The notes below the pieces were generated by a model. The model saw nothing but the letters and a program-made list of their open reading frames with translations, was not told where the DNA came from and did no database searches. A stretch of 64,000 nucleotides of DNA from Rhodoferax sp. (GTDB lineage: Bacteria; Pseudomonadota; Gammaproteobacteria; Burkholderiales; Burkholderiaceae_C): NCBI GenBank assembly GCA_024236015.1, contig JACKLK010000005.1:310001-374000 (forward strand), read 5' to 3'. The position numbers and the translations under genes were made by a program. This document shows, in pieces, positions 43,159-51,695 of this stretch (within the stretch, counting starts at the first letter, position 1; the number at the start of each line of letters is the position of its first letter).

Positions 43159-44427
43159 TCAGCCCTGTTCCGCGGCGCGCAGCCGCCGGGCCAGCGCCTG
43201 CAGCAGCTTCCAGGCGATGGTGCCGTTGCGCTCGACCAGCGGCCGGAATTCCCAGAACGTGAGTCCGTAACACACCAGGTCGGTGGCGGCGGTGACCGTG
43301 GCTGAACGCGTGCCGCCGTCGATCAGCGCGATCTCGCCGAAATGGTCACCCGGGCCCAGCGTGGCGATCCGGGTGCCGCCGTGCGAGACCGTTGCCTCGC
43401 CCGAGGCGATCAGGTAGACCGCAGCACCTCCCGAGCCCTCGACGATGACGGTCTCGCCGCGGGCAAAGCGCCGCTCCTTGAGCAGCCGTGCGATCTGCTC
43501 GGCCTGGCGCCGGTCCATGTCGGCAAACAGGCCGACGCGTTGCAGTGCCGCGGTCGCATCGCGCGCCGGCGGTGCCGGAGCGGCCCCGTCGCGCGGCGCC
43601 TTGTCGCCGGTGGTCACCGCGCGGCATTGCAGCAGATACAGCGTGCCTTCCTGGAACGCCCACTCGATGTCGCGTCGCGGGCCGAAGACCTTCTCGCATT
43701 GCAGTGCCAGCGCGCTCAGGGCCCGCAATTGGGGCTCGTCCAGGCAGGTCTGCTCGATGCGCCCGGGGGGCATGGTCTCCTCGAAGGTGCCGCCGCTGGG
43801 CAGGGCCCGCACCGCGATGTGCTTGCGGCCGGCCCGGCGTTCAATCAGCCGGCCGCTGCGCTCGAGCCGCATGTGGTCGGGAATCACCAGGCCCGAGACC
43901 ACGGCCTCGCCCAGGCCCCAGCTGGCCTCGATGACGCGTTCATCGGCGCCGGAGATCGGGTTCTCGGTGAACATCACGCCGGCGACCTCGGGGTCGAGCA
44001 GCGTCTGCACGACCACGCCGACCCGCGGGCGCGCGAACAGGCCCACCTTCTGGCGGTAGGTGATGGCGGCGTCGGAGTTGGCCGACCACCAGACCTCGCG
44101 CACCGCGTCGGCCACGTCGGCGGCCAGGTGCACGTTGAGCACGGTCAGGTGCTGGCCGGCAAAGCTGGCGCGCGCACCGTCTTCGTCCAGCGCCGACGAG
44201 CGCACGGCGAACGGCGGCGTCAGTGCGGCCACGGCCTTGTCGAGACGGGCGATCGCGCGGGTATCGCCGGAGGCGACCGCCTCGACCAGGTCGGCGGATA
44301 CCGCCACGCCCGGCGGTACCTGCAGGCGCTTGCGCGCCGCCTCGCCCAGGCCCACGGCCTTGGCGCCGTACAGCGCGGTGCCGTGTGCCTTGGCCAGCAT
44401 GACGGCGCTCTTGTGGGTGGTGGTCAT
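43159..44427 (-). CDS. PEP-synthase-like ATP-binding half fused to a cyclic-nucleotide-binding domain
   Basis: This is a 422-residue fusion. Residues 1-290 match the ATP-grasp (PPDK_N) domain of PEP synthase: LYGAKAVGLGEAARKRLQVPPGVAVS, FAVRSSALDEDGARASFAGQH, AGVMFTENPISG, EASWGLGEAVVSG, IEWAFQEGTLYLLQCR. Residues 305-415 are a cNMP-binding domain with RRFARGETVIVEG, AVYLIASGEATV, GDHFGEIALIDGGTRSATV. Its start overlaps the stop of the His-domain half (44424-46097) by 4 bases, so the two are made together. The nearest described analogue is phenylphosphate synthase (Thauera), also split, but that uses a CBS subunit. The phosphate acceptor is not known. Confidence 0.87.
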   Translation of the reverse strand: MTTTHKSAVMLAKAHGTALYGAKAVGLGEAARKRLQVPPGVAVSADLVEAVASGDTRAIARLDKAVAALTPPFAVRSSALDEDGARASFAGQHLTVLNVHLAADVADAVREVWWSANSDAAITYRQKVGLFARPRVGVVVQTLLDPEVAGVMFTENPISGADERVIEASWGLGEAVVSGLVIPDHMRLERSGRLIERRAGRKHIAVRALPSGGTFEETMPPGRIEQTCLDEPQLRALSALALQCEKVFGPRRDIEWAFQEGTLYLLQCRAVTTGDKAPRDGAAPAPPARDATAALQRVGLFADMDRRQAEQIARLLKERRFARGETVIVEGSGGAAVYLIASGEATVSHGGTRIATLGPGDHFGEIALIDGGTRSATVTAATDLVCYGLTFWEFRPLVERNGTIAWKLLQALARRLRAAEQG

Positions 44428-46097
44428 GGCAGCACCGTCACGGTTCCGTCGTCGCCATCGACGCGGATGCGCGCGCCGTCGCGGATGCGTTCGGTCGCCT
44501 CGCGGGTGCCGACCACGCCGGGGATGCCGTATTCGCGTGCGACGATGGCCGCATGCGAGAGCAGGCCGCCGTTGTCGGTGACGATGGCGCCCAGCAGCGG
44601 CAACAGGATGTTGAACGCCTCGCTGGTGGACTCGGTGACCAGCACGTCGCCTTTGACGATGCGGTCGAATTCAGCCGAGCTGGACACGCAGCGGGCCGGC
44701 CCCTCGTACACGCCCTTGCTCGCGGCCAGCCCGTACAGCACGGTGTCGGCGTGTTGCGCCTGCGAGTCGGCCGACAGGTGGTCGAGCGAAACCTGCAGCG
44801 CGCGCATCACACGTGCGACCGGCGCCGGCAGGGCCTGCAGATCGGGCGGCGCGGGCGCGGGCGATCCGAGCGTGGCCGGTGCGTCCTTGGCGCTGTAGCG
44901 TGCCCGGTAGGCCGCCCGTTCGGCGAGCAGCTCGCCGTCGGGGTCGGACTTGCCGGCGACCAGCGCGCACATCTCGTCCAGCGTGGCGTCGAGCATGTGG
45001 GCGGCCGTGGCGATGCGGCCGCGCCGCTCCACCCGGCGCCCCGCGGCCAGCGCCGCACGGCGCATCAGTCCGGCGGCCCAGATGTCGCTGTAGATGCCGC
45101 GTTCGTCGCGCAGGCGGTAGCTGTGGCGCGCCTCGTCGAGCATGGCGTCGAAGGCGCCCTGGCGCAAGGCCGGCACCTTCTCGCGCACCGCCGCCGTCTG
45201 CGCCTGCAGGTCCCCCTCGCGCCGCATCGGCTCGAACACGGCGATGTTGATCGCGCGCAGCAGCGCGTCGGGCAACTCCAGCGCCGACGGTTCGGCGATG
45301 TCGAAGCCGTCGACGATGCGGTAGCCGACCAGGTCCAGGTAGCCGTTGACCGCCTTGCCGGCCTCGCCAGGCAAGGCCCGCAGCTGCGCCAGCACCTCGG
45401 CGGGCTGTCCGCTCGACGCCAGCACGTCGGCCGGGTCGCCGTCGGCCGCCAGCACCTCGCGCGCGGCGGAATCCTCGGCGAACGCGGCCTTGAGCACGCG
45501 CATCTCGTCGGAGCCGCCGGCCGACACGTCGGCCGAGCCGCTGAGCAGGCCCACCAGTTCCGCCGGCGGCAGGCCGGTCCAGTCGCCGGCATGGGCCAGG
45601 AAATCACCGGTGGGCAACAAGGCGCCGGCGGTGTAGCGCATGTGTTGCGTGATCATGGCCGCATGGTGGTCGCGGCAGGTCGTCAGGTAGTCCACCAGGG
45701 CGGCGTCGGACAGTGCATCGGGATCGACGGTCTGCAGTTCGCGGTGCTTGCGGATGGCCGCGGGCTTGTGCCGCTTGTCCCAGTCGTGCAGCTGTTCGCG
45801 CCAGGGCCGGCGCTTGAACACCTGGGCCGCGCGCGCAAGCCGCGCCGGCAACTCCGGCTCCGGCACCGGCAGCAATTGGCGGTAGGCGAAGCCGTTGACG
45901 TAGGCGATCTGCAGGCCGTCGATCAGCAGCCCGTAGAAACGCGCGAATTCCTGGCTGCCGCTGCGGTAGGCCGGGGCGTGGGTGGTCTGGAAATACCGGG
46001 TCAGCGGGCGCGGGAAATGGGCGAGGTCCAGCGCCCAGGATCCGGGCCCGGGGGGCTCGAACGGGGGGAGTCGCCTGGACCTGTCGCGCACCGCCAT
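44424..46097 (-). CDS. PEP-utilising-enzyme-like subunit with swivelling phosphohistidine domain
   Basis: This is a 557-residue protein. The last 110 residues form the mobile His domain of PEP synthase-type dikinases, with TEAFNILLPLLGAIVTD-like sequence and the phosphohistidine in GGLLSHAAIVAREYGIPG (His near 515). Residues 1-430 are helical (ALDLAHFPRPLTRYF, LLPTGDFLAHAGDW, LSGSADVSAGGSDE, RDERGIYSDIWAAGLMRRA) and resemble the substrate region of rifampicin phosphotransferase-like enzymes. There is no C-terminal PEP/pyruvate barrel. It should take phosphate from ATP through the neighbouring half and pass it to an organic acceptor. The start at 46097 has an AAGGAG site. Confidence 0.85.
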   Translation of the reverse strand: MAVRDRSRRLPPFEPPGPGSWALDLAHFPRPLTRYFQTTHAPAYRSGSQEFARFYGLLIDGLQIAYVNGFAYRQLLPVPEPELPARLARAAQVFKRRPWREQLHDWDKRHKPAAIRKHRELQTVDPDALSDAALVDYLTTCRDHHAAMITQHMRYTAGALLPTGDFLAHAGDWTGLPPAELVGLLSGSADVSAGGSDEMRVLKAAFAEDSAAREVLAADGDPADVLASSGQPAEVLAQLRALPGEAGKAVNGYLDLVGYRIVDGFDIAEPSALELPDALLRAINIAVFEPMRREGDLQAQTAAVREKVPALRQGAFDAMLDEARHSYRLRDERGIYSDIWAAGLMRRAALAAGRRVERRGRIATAAHMLDATLDEMCALVAGKSDPDGELLAERAAYRARYSAKDAPATLGSPAPAPPDLQALPAPVARVMRALQVSLDHLSADSQAQHADTVLYGLAASKGVYEGPARCVSSSAEFDRIVKGDVLVTESTSEAFNILLPLLGAIVTDNGGLLSHAAIVAREYGIPGVVGTREATERIRDGARIRVDGDDGTVTVLP

Positions 46098-46113
46098 GTC
46101 ATCTCCTTCGCGC

Positions 46114-46131
46114 CGGTCGAGATGTCGACCG
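46114..46131. promoter_or_regulatory. Inverted repeat upstream of the split dikinase operon
   Basis: CGGTCGA-GATG-TCGACCG is a perfect 7-base palindrome with a 4-base spacer. It starts 16 bases before the start codon of 44424-46097, in the 249-base space shared with the divergent TRAP permease. A repressor site or a 5'UTR hairpin are both possible. Confidence 0.45.
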
Positions 46132-46346
46132 ACGCAGTGGCCATGGTCGCAGAAAACCGCCGCAGCCGCCAGTACGACCGATGGCGGAGCGATCGGACCT
46201 GCGGCATGTCCGCATGGTGCAAGCGCCAGGGCTCTGGTAGAACCGGGGTACGTCATCACCATGGTTTGCCGTACCGCCACCATCCGTTGCACCCGACGCA
46301 CGCACCCGCTGCGGCGGTGGTGGCGCGGCCCCGGGGTCGCGCCTGC

Positions 46347-48950
46347 ATGACGGGCGCCGGCCCGTCGTCGCCCGCAGCCGCCGCGCCGCCGCGTCCGCGC
46401 ATCCGGCTGGCCGACATCGGCATCGGACCGCGCCGGCCGCCCGGCCGGCCGGCGGCCCTGCTGGTGCTGGTGGCGCTGGCCTGGGCGGTGTTCCAGCTGT
46501 GGGTGGCGTCGCCGTTGCCGGAGCGGCTCGGCGTGCTGGTGTTCAACCAGGCCACGATCCGTTCGTTGCACCTGGCGTTCGCCGTGGCCATCGCCTTTCT
46601 CGCATACCCGGCGAGCAAACGCGTGGCGACGGACCGGGTGTCGGTCGCCGATGGCGTGCTGGCCGTGCTGGCGGCGGCCAGCGCCGGTTTCCTGGCGCTG
46701 TTCTATGCGTCGATCACCGCGCATACGGGCGCGCCGACCGGGTTCGAAGTCGCCATCGCGGCGCTGGGCATGGCGCTGCTGCTCGAGGCCACGCGGCGCG
46801 TGCTCGGCCTGCCGATGGTGCTGCTGGCGCTTGCAATGATGGGCTACATCCTGTTCGGCGCCTGGATGCCGGACCTGATCGCACACAAGGGCGCTTCGTT
46901 CGCGCACACGATGACCCACATGTGGCTGACCACCGAAGGCGTGTTCGGCGCGGCGCTCGGCATTTCGGCCGGGCTGATCTTCCTGTTCGTGTTGTTCGGC
47001 GCCTTGCTCGAGACCGCCGGCGCCGGCAGTTATTTCATCCGCTGCGCGGTGGCCCTGGTCGGGCATCTGCGCGGCGGTCCGGCCAAGGCGGCGGTGCTGG
47101 CGTCGGCGGCCACCGGCATGATCTCGGGTTCGTCGATCACCAACGTCGTCACGACCGGGCCGTTGACGATTCCGCTGATCAAGCGCGTGGGTTACCCGCC
47201 GGAGAAAGCCGCCGCGATCGAAGTGGCGGCCTCGGTCAACGGCCAGGTCATGCCGCCGGTGATGGGGGCGGCGGCCTTCCTGATGGTGGAGTATGTCGGC
47301 GTGCCCTACGTGCAGGTGCTCAAGCACGCGCTGATCTCGGCCATGGTGTCCTACCTCGGCCTGCTGTACATCGTGCACCTGGAGGCGGTGAAGGCCGACC
47401 TGCGGGGGCTGCCGCGCCGGCCGCGACCGGACTGGCAGCATCGCGTGGACCAGTTCGCGCTGGGCTTCGTCGGCCTGGGCGCGGCGCTGGGCCTGGCGGC
47501 GTTGTCCGGCGCCGTCGTGCATCTGCTGGTGCCGCAGATGTCGTTCGCCATCATGGCGGTGTTGCTGCTGGGGATCTACGTGGTGTTGCTGCGCGCAAGC
47601 GCCCGCCATGGCGCCACCGCCGCGCCCGACGCCGACGCGCCGATCCGACGCATGCCCGAGCTGGGGCCGACGCTGCGATCCGGCATGTATTTCCTGCTGC
47701 CGATGGGCGCGCTGGTGTGGAACCTGGTCATCGAGCAACTCTCGCCGGTGCGCGCGGCCTTCTGGGCGACCATGTTCCTGGTGTGCATCGTGTTGACGCA
47801 GCGGCCGCTGCTGGCATGGTTCCGCAACGACGCCGGCGCGGTGCGCGATGCCGCCTGGCATGGCGTGCAGGACCTGGTCGACGGCCTGGCCGCCGGCGCG
47901 CGCAACATGGTCATCGTGGCCATCGCCACCGCGACGGCCGGCATCATCGTCGGCACGCTGACGCTCACCGGCGTGGGCCTGGTGATGACCGAACTGGTCA
48001 CCGCACTGTCGGGCGGCAACATCATCGCGATGCTGGTGCTGGTCGCGCTGATCTGCCTGGTGCTGGGCATGGGCCTGCCGACGACGGCCAGCTACATCGT
48101 CGTGTCCTCGCTGCTGGCGCCGGTGATCGTCGACATCGGCGCGCAGAACGGATTGCTGGTGCCGCTGATCGCGGCCCACCTGTTCGTGTTCTATTTCGGC
48201 CTGATGGCCGACATCACGCCGCCGGTCGGTCTGGCCTCGTATGCCGCGGCCAGCATTGCCTATGCGAATCCGATCCGCACCGGCGTGGTGGCGTTCCGTT
48301 ATTCGATGCGCATGGCGCTGCTGCCGTTCATGTTCGTGCTCAATCCGCAGCTGCTGCTGATCGGCGTCAGCGGCGTGTTCCACACGGTGATCACGGTGGC
48401 CAGCGCGACCTTGGCCGGTTTTGCCTTCATCTCGGTCAACCAGGGCTGGCTGCTGGTGCGCAGCACGCGCACCGAACGCCTGGTGCTGTTGCTGACGGTG
48501 TTCATGCTGTTCCATCCGGGGCTGTTCCTGGACCCCTTGGTCGCGCCCTACCGGCAGCTGCGCGGACCCGAGGCCGAGGCCGCCATCGTGGCCGCGCCCA
48601 GGGACGCCCAGATGCGCATGTTCCTGAGCGGCACGACCATCGAGGGCGAGAGCGTCGAGCGCGGGGTGTTGCTGCCGCTGGGCGCGCCAGCGGCCGATGC
48701 CGTGCAGCGGCTCGCCGGTGGCGGCATTCGCGGTACGCGCGGCGCGGCGGGTTTCGCCGTCGACAGCGTCGTCTTCGGCAGCCCGGCGGCGCGGCTCGGC
48801 ATCGAGCCCGGGTTCCAGATCACGGCGGTCGAGATCCCGAACGAGCGGCTGCACAGCGAATGGATGTTCGTGCCGGCGCTGGGCTTGATCGGCTGGGTCG
48901 TGGTGCGCCAGCGGCGGCGGCGCGACGCGACTGCCGCGGTGCCCGCATGA
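46347..48950 (+). CDS. TRAP transporter fused 4TM/12TM permease (TAXI type) with DUF3394 tail
   Basis: This is an 867-residue permease combining the small (DctQ-like, about residues 35-170) and large (DctM-like, about 175-730) membrane subunits in one chain, as in TAXI-type TRAP systems. Large-subunit motifs are ATGMISGSSITNVVTTGPLTIP, ASVNGQVMPPVMGAAAF, LVLGMGLPTTASYIV, and ADITPPVGLASYAAA. The C-terminal 150 residues match the DUF3394 extension (VVFGSPAARLGIEPGFQI). No TAXI-type binding protein is encoded nearby, which is unusual. The gene is divergent from the split dikinase pair. The start at 46347 has no strong ribosome site. Confidence 0.9.
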   Translation: MTGAGPSSPAAAAPPRPRIRLADIGIGPRRPPGRPAALLVLVALAWAVFQLWVASPLPERLGVLVFNQATIRSLHLAFAVAIAFLAYPASKRVATDRVSVADGVLAVLAAASAGFLALFYASITAHTGAPTGFEVAIAALGMALLLEATRRVLGLPMVLLALAMMGYILFGAWMPDLIAHKGASFAHTMTHMWLTTEGVFGAALGISAGLIFLFVLFGALLETAGAGSYFIRCAVALVGHLRGGPAKAAVLASAATGMISGSSITNVVTTGPLTIPLIKRVGYPPEKAAAIEVAASVNGQVMPPVMGAAAFLMVEYVGVPYVQVLKHALISAMVSYLGLLYIVHLEAVKADLRGLPRRPRPDWQHRVDQFALGFVGLGAALGLAALSGAVVHLLVPQMSFAIMAVLLLGIYVVLLRASARHGATAAPDADAPIRRMPELGPTLRSGMYFLLPMGALVWNLVIEQLSPVRAAFWATMFLVCIVLTQRPLLAWFRNDAGAVRDAAWHGVQDLVDGLAAGARNMVIVAIATATAGIIVGTLTLTGVGLVMTELVTALSGGNIIAMLVLVALICLVLGMGLPTTASYIVVSSLLAPVIVDIGAQNGLLVPLIAAHLFVFYFGLMADITPPVGLASYAAASIAYANPIRTGVVAFRYSMRMALLPFMFVLNPQLLLIGVSGVFHTVITVASATLAGFAFISVNQGWLLVRSTRTERLVLLLTVFMLFHPGLFLDPLVAPYRQLRGPEAEAAIVAAPRDAQMRMFLSGTTIEGESVERGVLLPLGAPAADAVQRLAGGGIRGTRGAAGFAVDSVVFGSPAARLGIEPGFQITAVEIPNERLHSEWMFVPALGLIGWVVVRQRRRRDATAAVPA

Positions 48951-48983
48951 ACCGCGACCCGCCGCGATCCGCGGCCCCGGTGC

Positions 48984-49631
48984 TCAGCGGCGCTTCTTGC
49001 TCTTCGCCGCCGGCCGCCCGACACGCGGCTTGGCGGCATGGGCCTTGCGTTCGCGATCGTTGTACCAGTCGAGCCAGCTCAGCATCGGCAGGTTGGGCAG
49101 GCGCTGTGCGCCGTCGAGCACGAACGGGCCGGGCAGGCGCTCCATCTTGATCGCCACGCGCTGCTTGTAGAGCCGGGGCCGGAACGGGCCGTCGTCGCCC
49201 AGCGTGAAGTCTTCGTCCAGCCGGGCATCGCAGCGGGCGCAGTGGCTCAGCCACAAGGCGCCGCTGGTCCTGCTTGCGCGGTGGTCGTTGCGCCAGCGGC
49301 CCTTGCTGAACGTACGTACCGCCTTGTCGACTTCAGGCGGCAAGTTCACGATGCGGCGCAGCAGGGTGGACGGTGCGTTCTGCACCTCGAATTCGGGCAG
49401 CCCCATCATCGCGAACACCGGCGTGCGCCCGCCGCACTGCGGGCAGTCGGCGCCGGCGCGCAACAGCAGCAGTTCCTGGCACATCACCGGCACGCCGCGG
49501 GCGCCGCCGCGCTTGGCCGGTTGCACGTCGTCGAGCATGGTGTCTGCGTCGACGGCGAGCGGATCGTGTTTGACGTCGCCGGGCCTGCGGGGCCGACGGG
49601 CGCTGCTGTGGAGGGCGCTGTTGGAATTCAT
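48984..49631 (-). CDS. Hypothetical zinc-ribbon protein
   Basis: This is a 215-residue protein not matched to a named family. Two CxxC pairs (CPQC near residue 75, CARC near 128) could form a zinc ribbon. Between them lies LLRRIVNLPPEVDKAVRTF. The C-terminal 25 residues are rich in Lys and Arg and end KSKKRR, suggesting nucleic-acid binding. The ATG at 49631 is 37 bases from the palindrome at 49668-49685. It converges on the TRAP gene. It could be a small regulatory or nucleic-acid-binding protein; no pathway is implied. Confidence 0.65.
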   Translation of the reverse strand: MNSNSALHSSARRPRRPGDVKHDPLAVDADTMLDDVQPAKRGGARGVPVMCQELLLLRAGADCPQCGGRTPVFAMMGLPEFEVQNAPSTLLRRIVNLPPEVDKAVRTFSKGRWRNDHRASRTSGALWLSHCARCDARLDEDFTLGDDGPFRPRLYKQRVAIKMERLPGPFVLDGAQRLPNLPMLSWLDWYNDRERKAHAAKPRVGRPAAKSKKRR

Positions 49632-49667
49632 GGCTTCTAGTGTGAACCAAATGCGGCGGCAGGCCAA

Positions 49668-49685
49668 GTAGGGTTTATTCCCTAC
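49668..49685. promoter_or_regulatory. Inverted repeat GTAGGG-N6-CCCTAC
   Basis: A perfect 6-base palindrome between the divergent zinc-ribbon and ParB-like genes. On the minus strand it reads TAGGGAATAAACCCTA, related to the palindrome at 24738-24753. Confidence 0.45.
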
Positions 49686-49732
49686 GCCCCTACAATGCCG
49701 GCCCCCCAGCCAACCCCTGTGCGAAGCCCCTC

Positions 49733-50560
49733 ATGCCCATCGTCGTCGACCCGCAACTGCAAGCCTATATCGATCCCCTGACCCCGGACGAACATGCCGC
49801 GCTCGAGCGCAGCCTGCTCGCCGAAGGCTGCCGGGACGCGTTGGTGTTGTGGGGCGACATCCTGGTGGACGGCCACAACCGCTACGGCATCTGCCGGCAA
49901 CACGACCTGCCGTTCCAGACCGTGCAGAACCCGCAGTTCCAGTCGATCGAAGACGTGCATCTGTGGATGATCGACCAGCACCTGGGCCGGCGCAGCATCT
50001 CGGATTTCCAGCGCGGTGAACTGGCGCTGCGCAAGCGCGCCATCCTGGCCGAGCGGCGTGCGCGCATGCAGGCTGCGGCGCCCGTGGCCGGTGTCGCGCA
50101 GCCAGCGCCGCAGGCCGAGCCAGCGCCGCAGCCCCGGCCGCTGGAGAGCCGTGAGGACATCGCCAAGGCCGCGCGGCTCAGCAGCAGCCAGGTGGTGCTG
50201 ATCGAGAAGATCCGCAAGCAGGCCGCGCCCGAACTGGTGGCCGCGGTGAAGTCCGGCACGATCTCGATCAACGCCGCGGCCGCCGTGGCGAGCCTGCCCG
50301 AGGACGAGCAGAAGGCCGCCGCGCTGGCCGGCAGGGACGAACTCAAGCTGGCGGCGAAACGGGTGCGCGAGGCGCGGCGCAAACCGGCCGAAGCAGCCGA
50401 AGCGGCCGCGGTGCAGCAACCGTCCGATGCAGCGTCGGCGGGGGATGAACTGCAGTCCTTGCGGGCGCGGGTGGCGGCACTGGAGGCGGAGAACGCGGCG
50501 CTGCGGCGCGAGGTGCAGGCCCTGCGGGATGGCGCGGGAGATCGGTTGGCGTCGGGCTGA
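49733..50560 (+). CDS. ParB-like (plasmid partition/replication-related) protein
   Basis: This is a 275-residue protein. The N-terminus (YIDPLTPDEHAALERSLLAEG, LVLWGDILVDGHNRYGICRQH) is a ParB/sulfiredoxin-type domain. A helical region with SREDIAKAARLSSSQVV, IEKIRKQAAPELVAAVKSGTIS and INAAAAVASLPE then resembles the ParB HTH, and a coiled coil (LRARVAALEAENAALRREVQAL) ends it. It stands alone without a ParA, between chromosomal genes. Such orphans occur on proteobacterial chromosomes and plasmids; function here is unknown. No strong ribosome site is seen. Confidence 0.75.
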   Translation: MPIVVDPQLQAYIDPLTPDEHAALERSLLAEGCRDALVLWGDILVDGHNRYGICRQHDLPFQTVQNPQFQSIEDVHLWMIDQHLGRRSISDFQRGELALRKRAILAERRARMQAAAPVAGVAQPAPQAEPAPQPRPLESREDIAKAARLSSSQVVLIEKIRKQAAPELVAAVKSGTISINAAAAVASLPEDEQKAAALAGRDELKLAAKRVREARRKPAEAAEAAAVQQPSDAASAGDELQSLRARVAALEAENAALRREVQALRDGAGDRLASG

Positions 50561-50665
50561 GCGGCGGTGGCGCGGTCCGTGGCGCCGCCGGTGGCGTCAC
50601 AATCGTCGGCATGGGGCAACAACGGCTGCGGCGACCGCAAGCCGGAACGAATACGGAGGCGCGCG

Positions 50666-51664
50666 ATGCAGGGTTCGATCGGAGATCTGCCATTGGAATG
50701 CGGGGCGGTATTGCCCGCGGTGGAGCTGGCGTACGTCACCTACGGCACGCTGGCGCCGGACGGGCGCAACGCGGTGCTGCTGACCCATGGCTACACCAGC
50801 AGCCACCTGTTCGCCGATGGCGGCGAGGGTTCTTCCGAAGGCTCGTGGGCCAGCCTGGTGGGGCCGGGGCGGGCGATCGACACCGATCGTTATTTCGTCG
50901 TCAGCTCGAACATGCTGGGGTCGGCGTTCGGCTCGACCGGGCCGCGCAGCATCGATCCGCGTTCGGGCCGGGAATACGGGCCGGACTTTCCCGCCATCAC
51001 GTTGCGCGACATCGTCACCGCGCAGAAGAGGCTGCTGGAGCAGCTGGGCGTGACCCATCTGGCCGCCGTGGCCGGGCCGTCGTATGGCGGCTTCCAGGGA
51101 TTTGCGTGGGGCGTGATCTTTCCGGATTTCGTGGACCGGTTGGCCATCGCGGTCAGTGCGCCGAGGCGTCCGGCGAACATGAACACCGCGCGCACGGCGC
51201 AGCGGCTGGCCACGGACCCGAACTGGAATGGCGGGCACTACTACCGCGCCGGCGGCATCGACGCGACGATGACGGCGATCCGCGAGGAGACGCTGCGCGG
51301 CTACGGGCTGGAGCAGGAACTGGCGCCGCGGTTTCCCGATGCACGGGCACGCGCGCAGGAGATCACGCGCATCGCCCGCGGCTGGGCCCAGGCGTTCGAC
51401 GGCCACTCGCTGCTGGTGCTGGGCCACGCTGCCGAAGCCTTCGATGCAACCGGCCTGCTGGGCCGGATCACGGCACGGGTGCTGTATGTGTTGTCGCGCA
51501 CGGACGCCTTGTTTCCGCCGAGCCTGGCGCCGGGCGTGATGGCCGCGTTGACGGCGGCGGGTGTCGATGCCCGCTATGTCGAGATCGACAGCGAACACGG
51601 GCACCTGGCCAGCGGTACCGACGCGGCGAAATGGGCACCGGCCCTGGCCGAGCTGATGCGCTAG
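50666..51664 (+). CDS. MetX-like alpha/beta-fold acyltransferase/hydrolase
   Basis: This is a 332-residue protein of the homoserine O-acetyltransferase group. It has the nucleophile Ser in GPSYGGFQGFAWG, Asp in LSRTDALFPPS and His in DSEHGHLASG. Also visible are VTYGTLAPDGRNAVLLTHGYTSS and the MetX-type segment YFVVSSNMLGSAFGSTGP. True MetX enzymes carry GGSMGG-type motifs. Here the Ser is in G-P-S-Y-G-G and substrate-binding motifs are altered, so a related hydrolase or other acyltransferase is more likely than methionine synthesis. The ATG at 50666 has an ACGGAGG site 7 bases upstream. Confidence 0.82.
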   Translation: MQGSIGDLPLECGAVLPAVELAYVTYGTLAPDGRNAVLLTHGYTSSHLFADGGEGSSEGSWASLVGPGRAIDTDRYFVVSSNMLGSAFGSTGPRSIDPRSGREYGPDFPAITLRDIVTAQKRLLEQLGVTHLAAVAGPSYGGFQGFAWGVIFPDFVDRLAIAVSAPRRPANMNTARTAQRLATDPNWNGGHYYRAGGIDATMTAIREETLRGYGLEQELAPRFPDARARAQEITRIARGWAQAFDGHSLLVLGHAAEAFDATGLLGRITARVLYVLSRTDALFPPSLAPGVMAALTAAGVDARYVEIDSEHGHLASGTDAAKWAPALAELMR

Positions 51665-51695
51665 CGAGCGCGGTACGCATAATGGCGGCAGCACC

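Noticed and set aside
26089..51664. The cystathionine gamma-synthase-family and MetX-like genes as one methionine pathway
   Set aside because: They are 24 kb apart, in different operons, and the second has an altered nucleophile motif, so a joint pathway is not supported.
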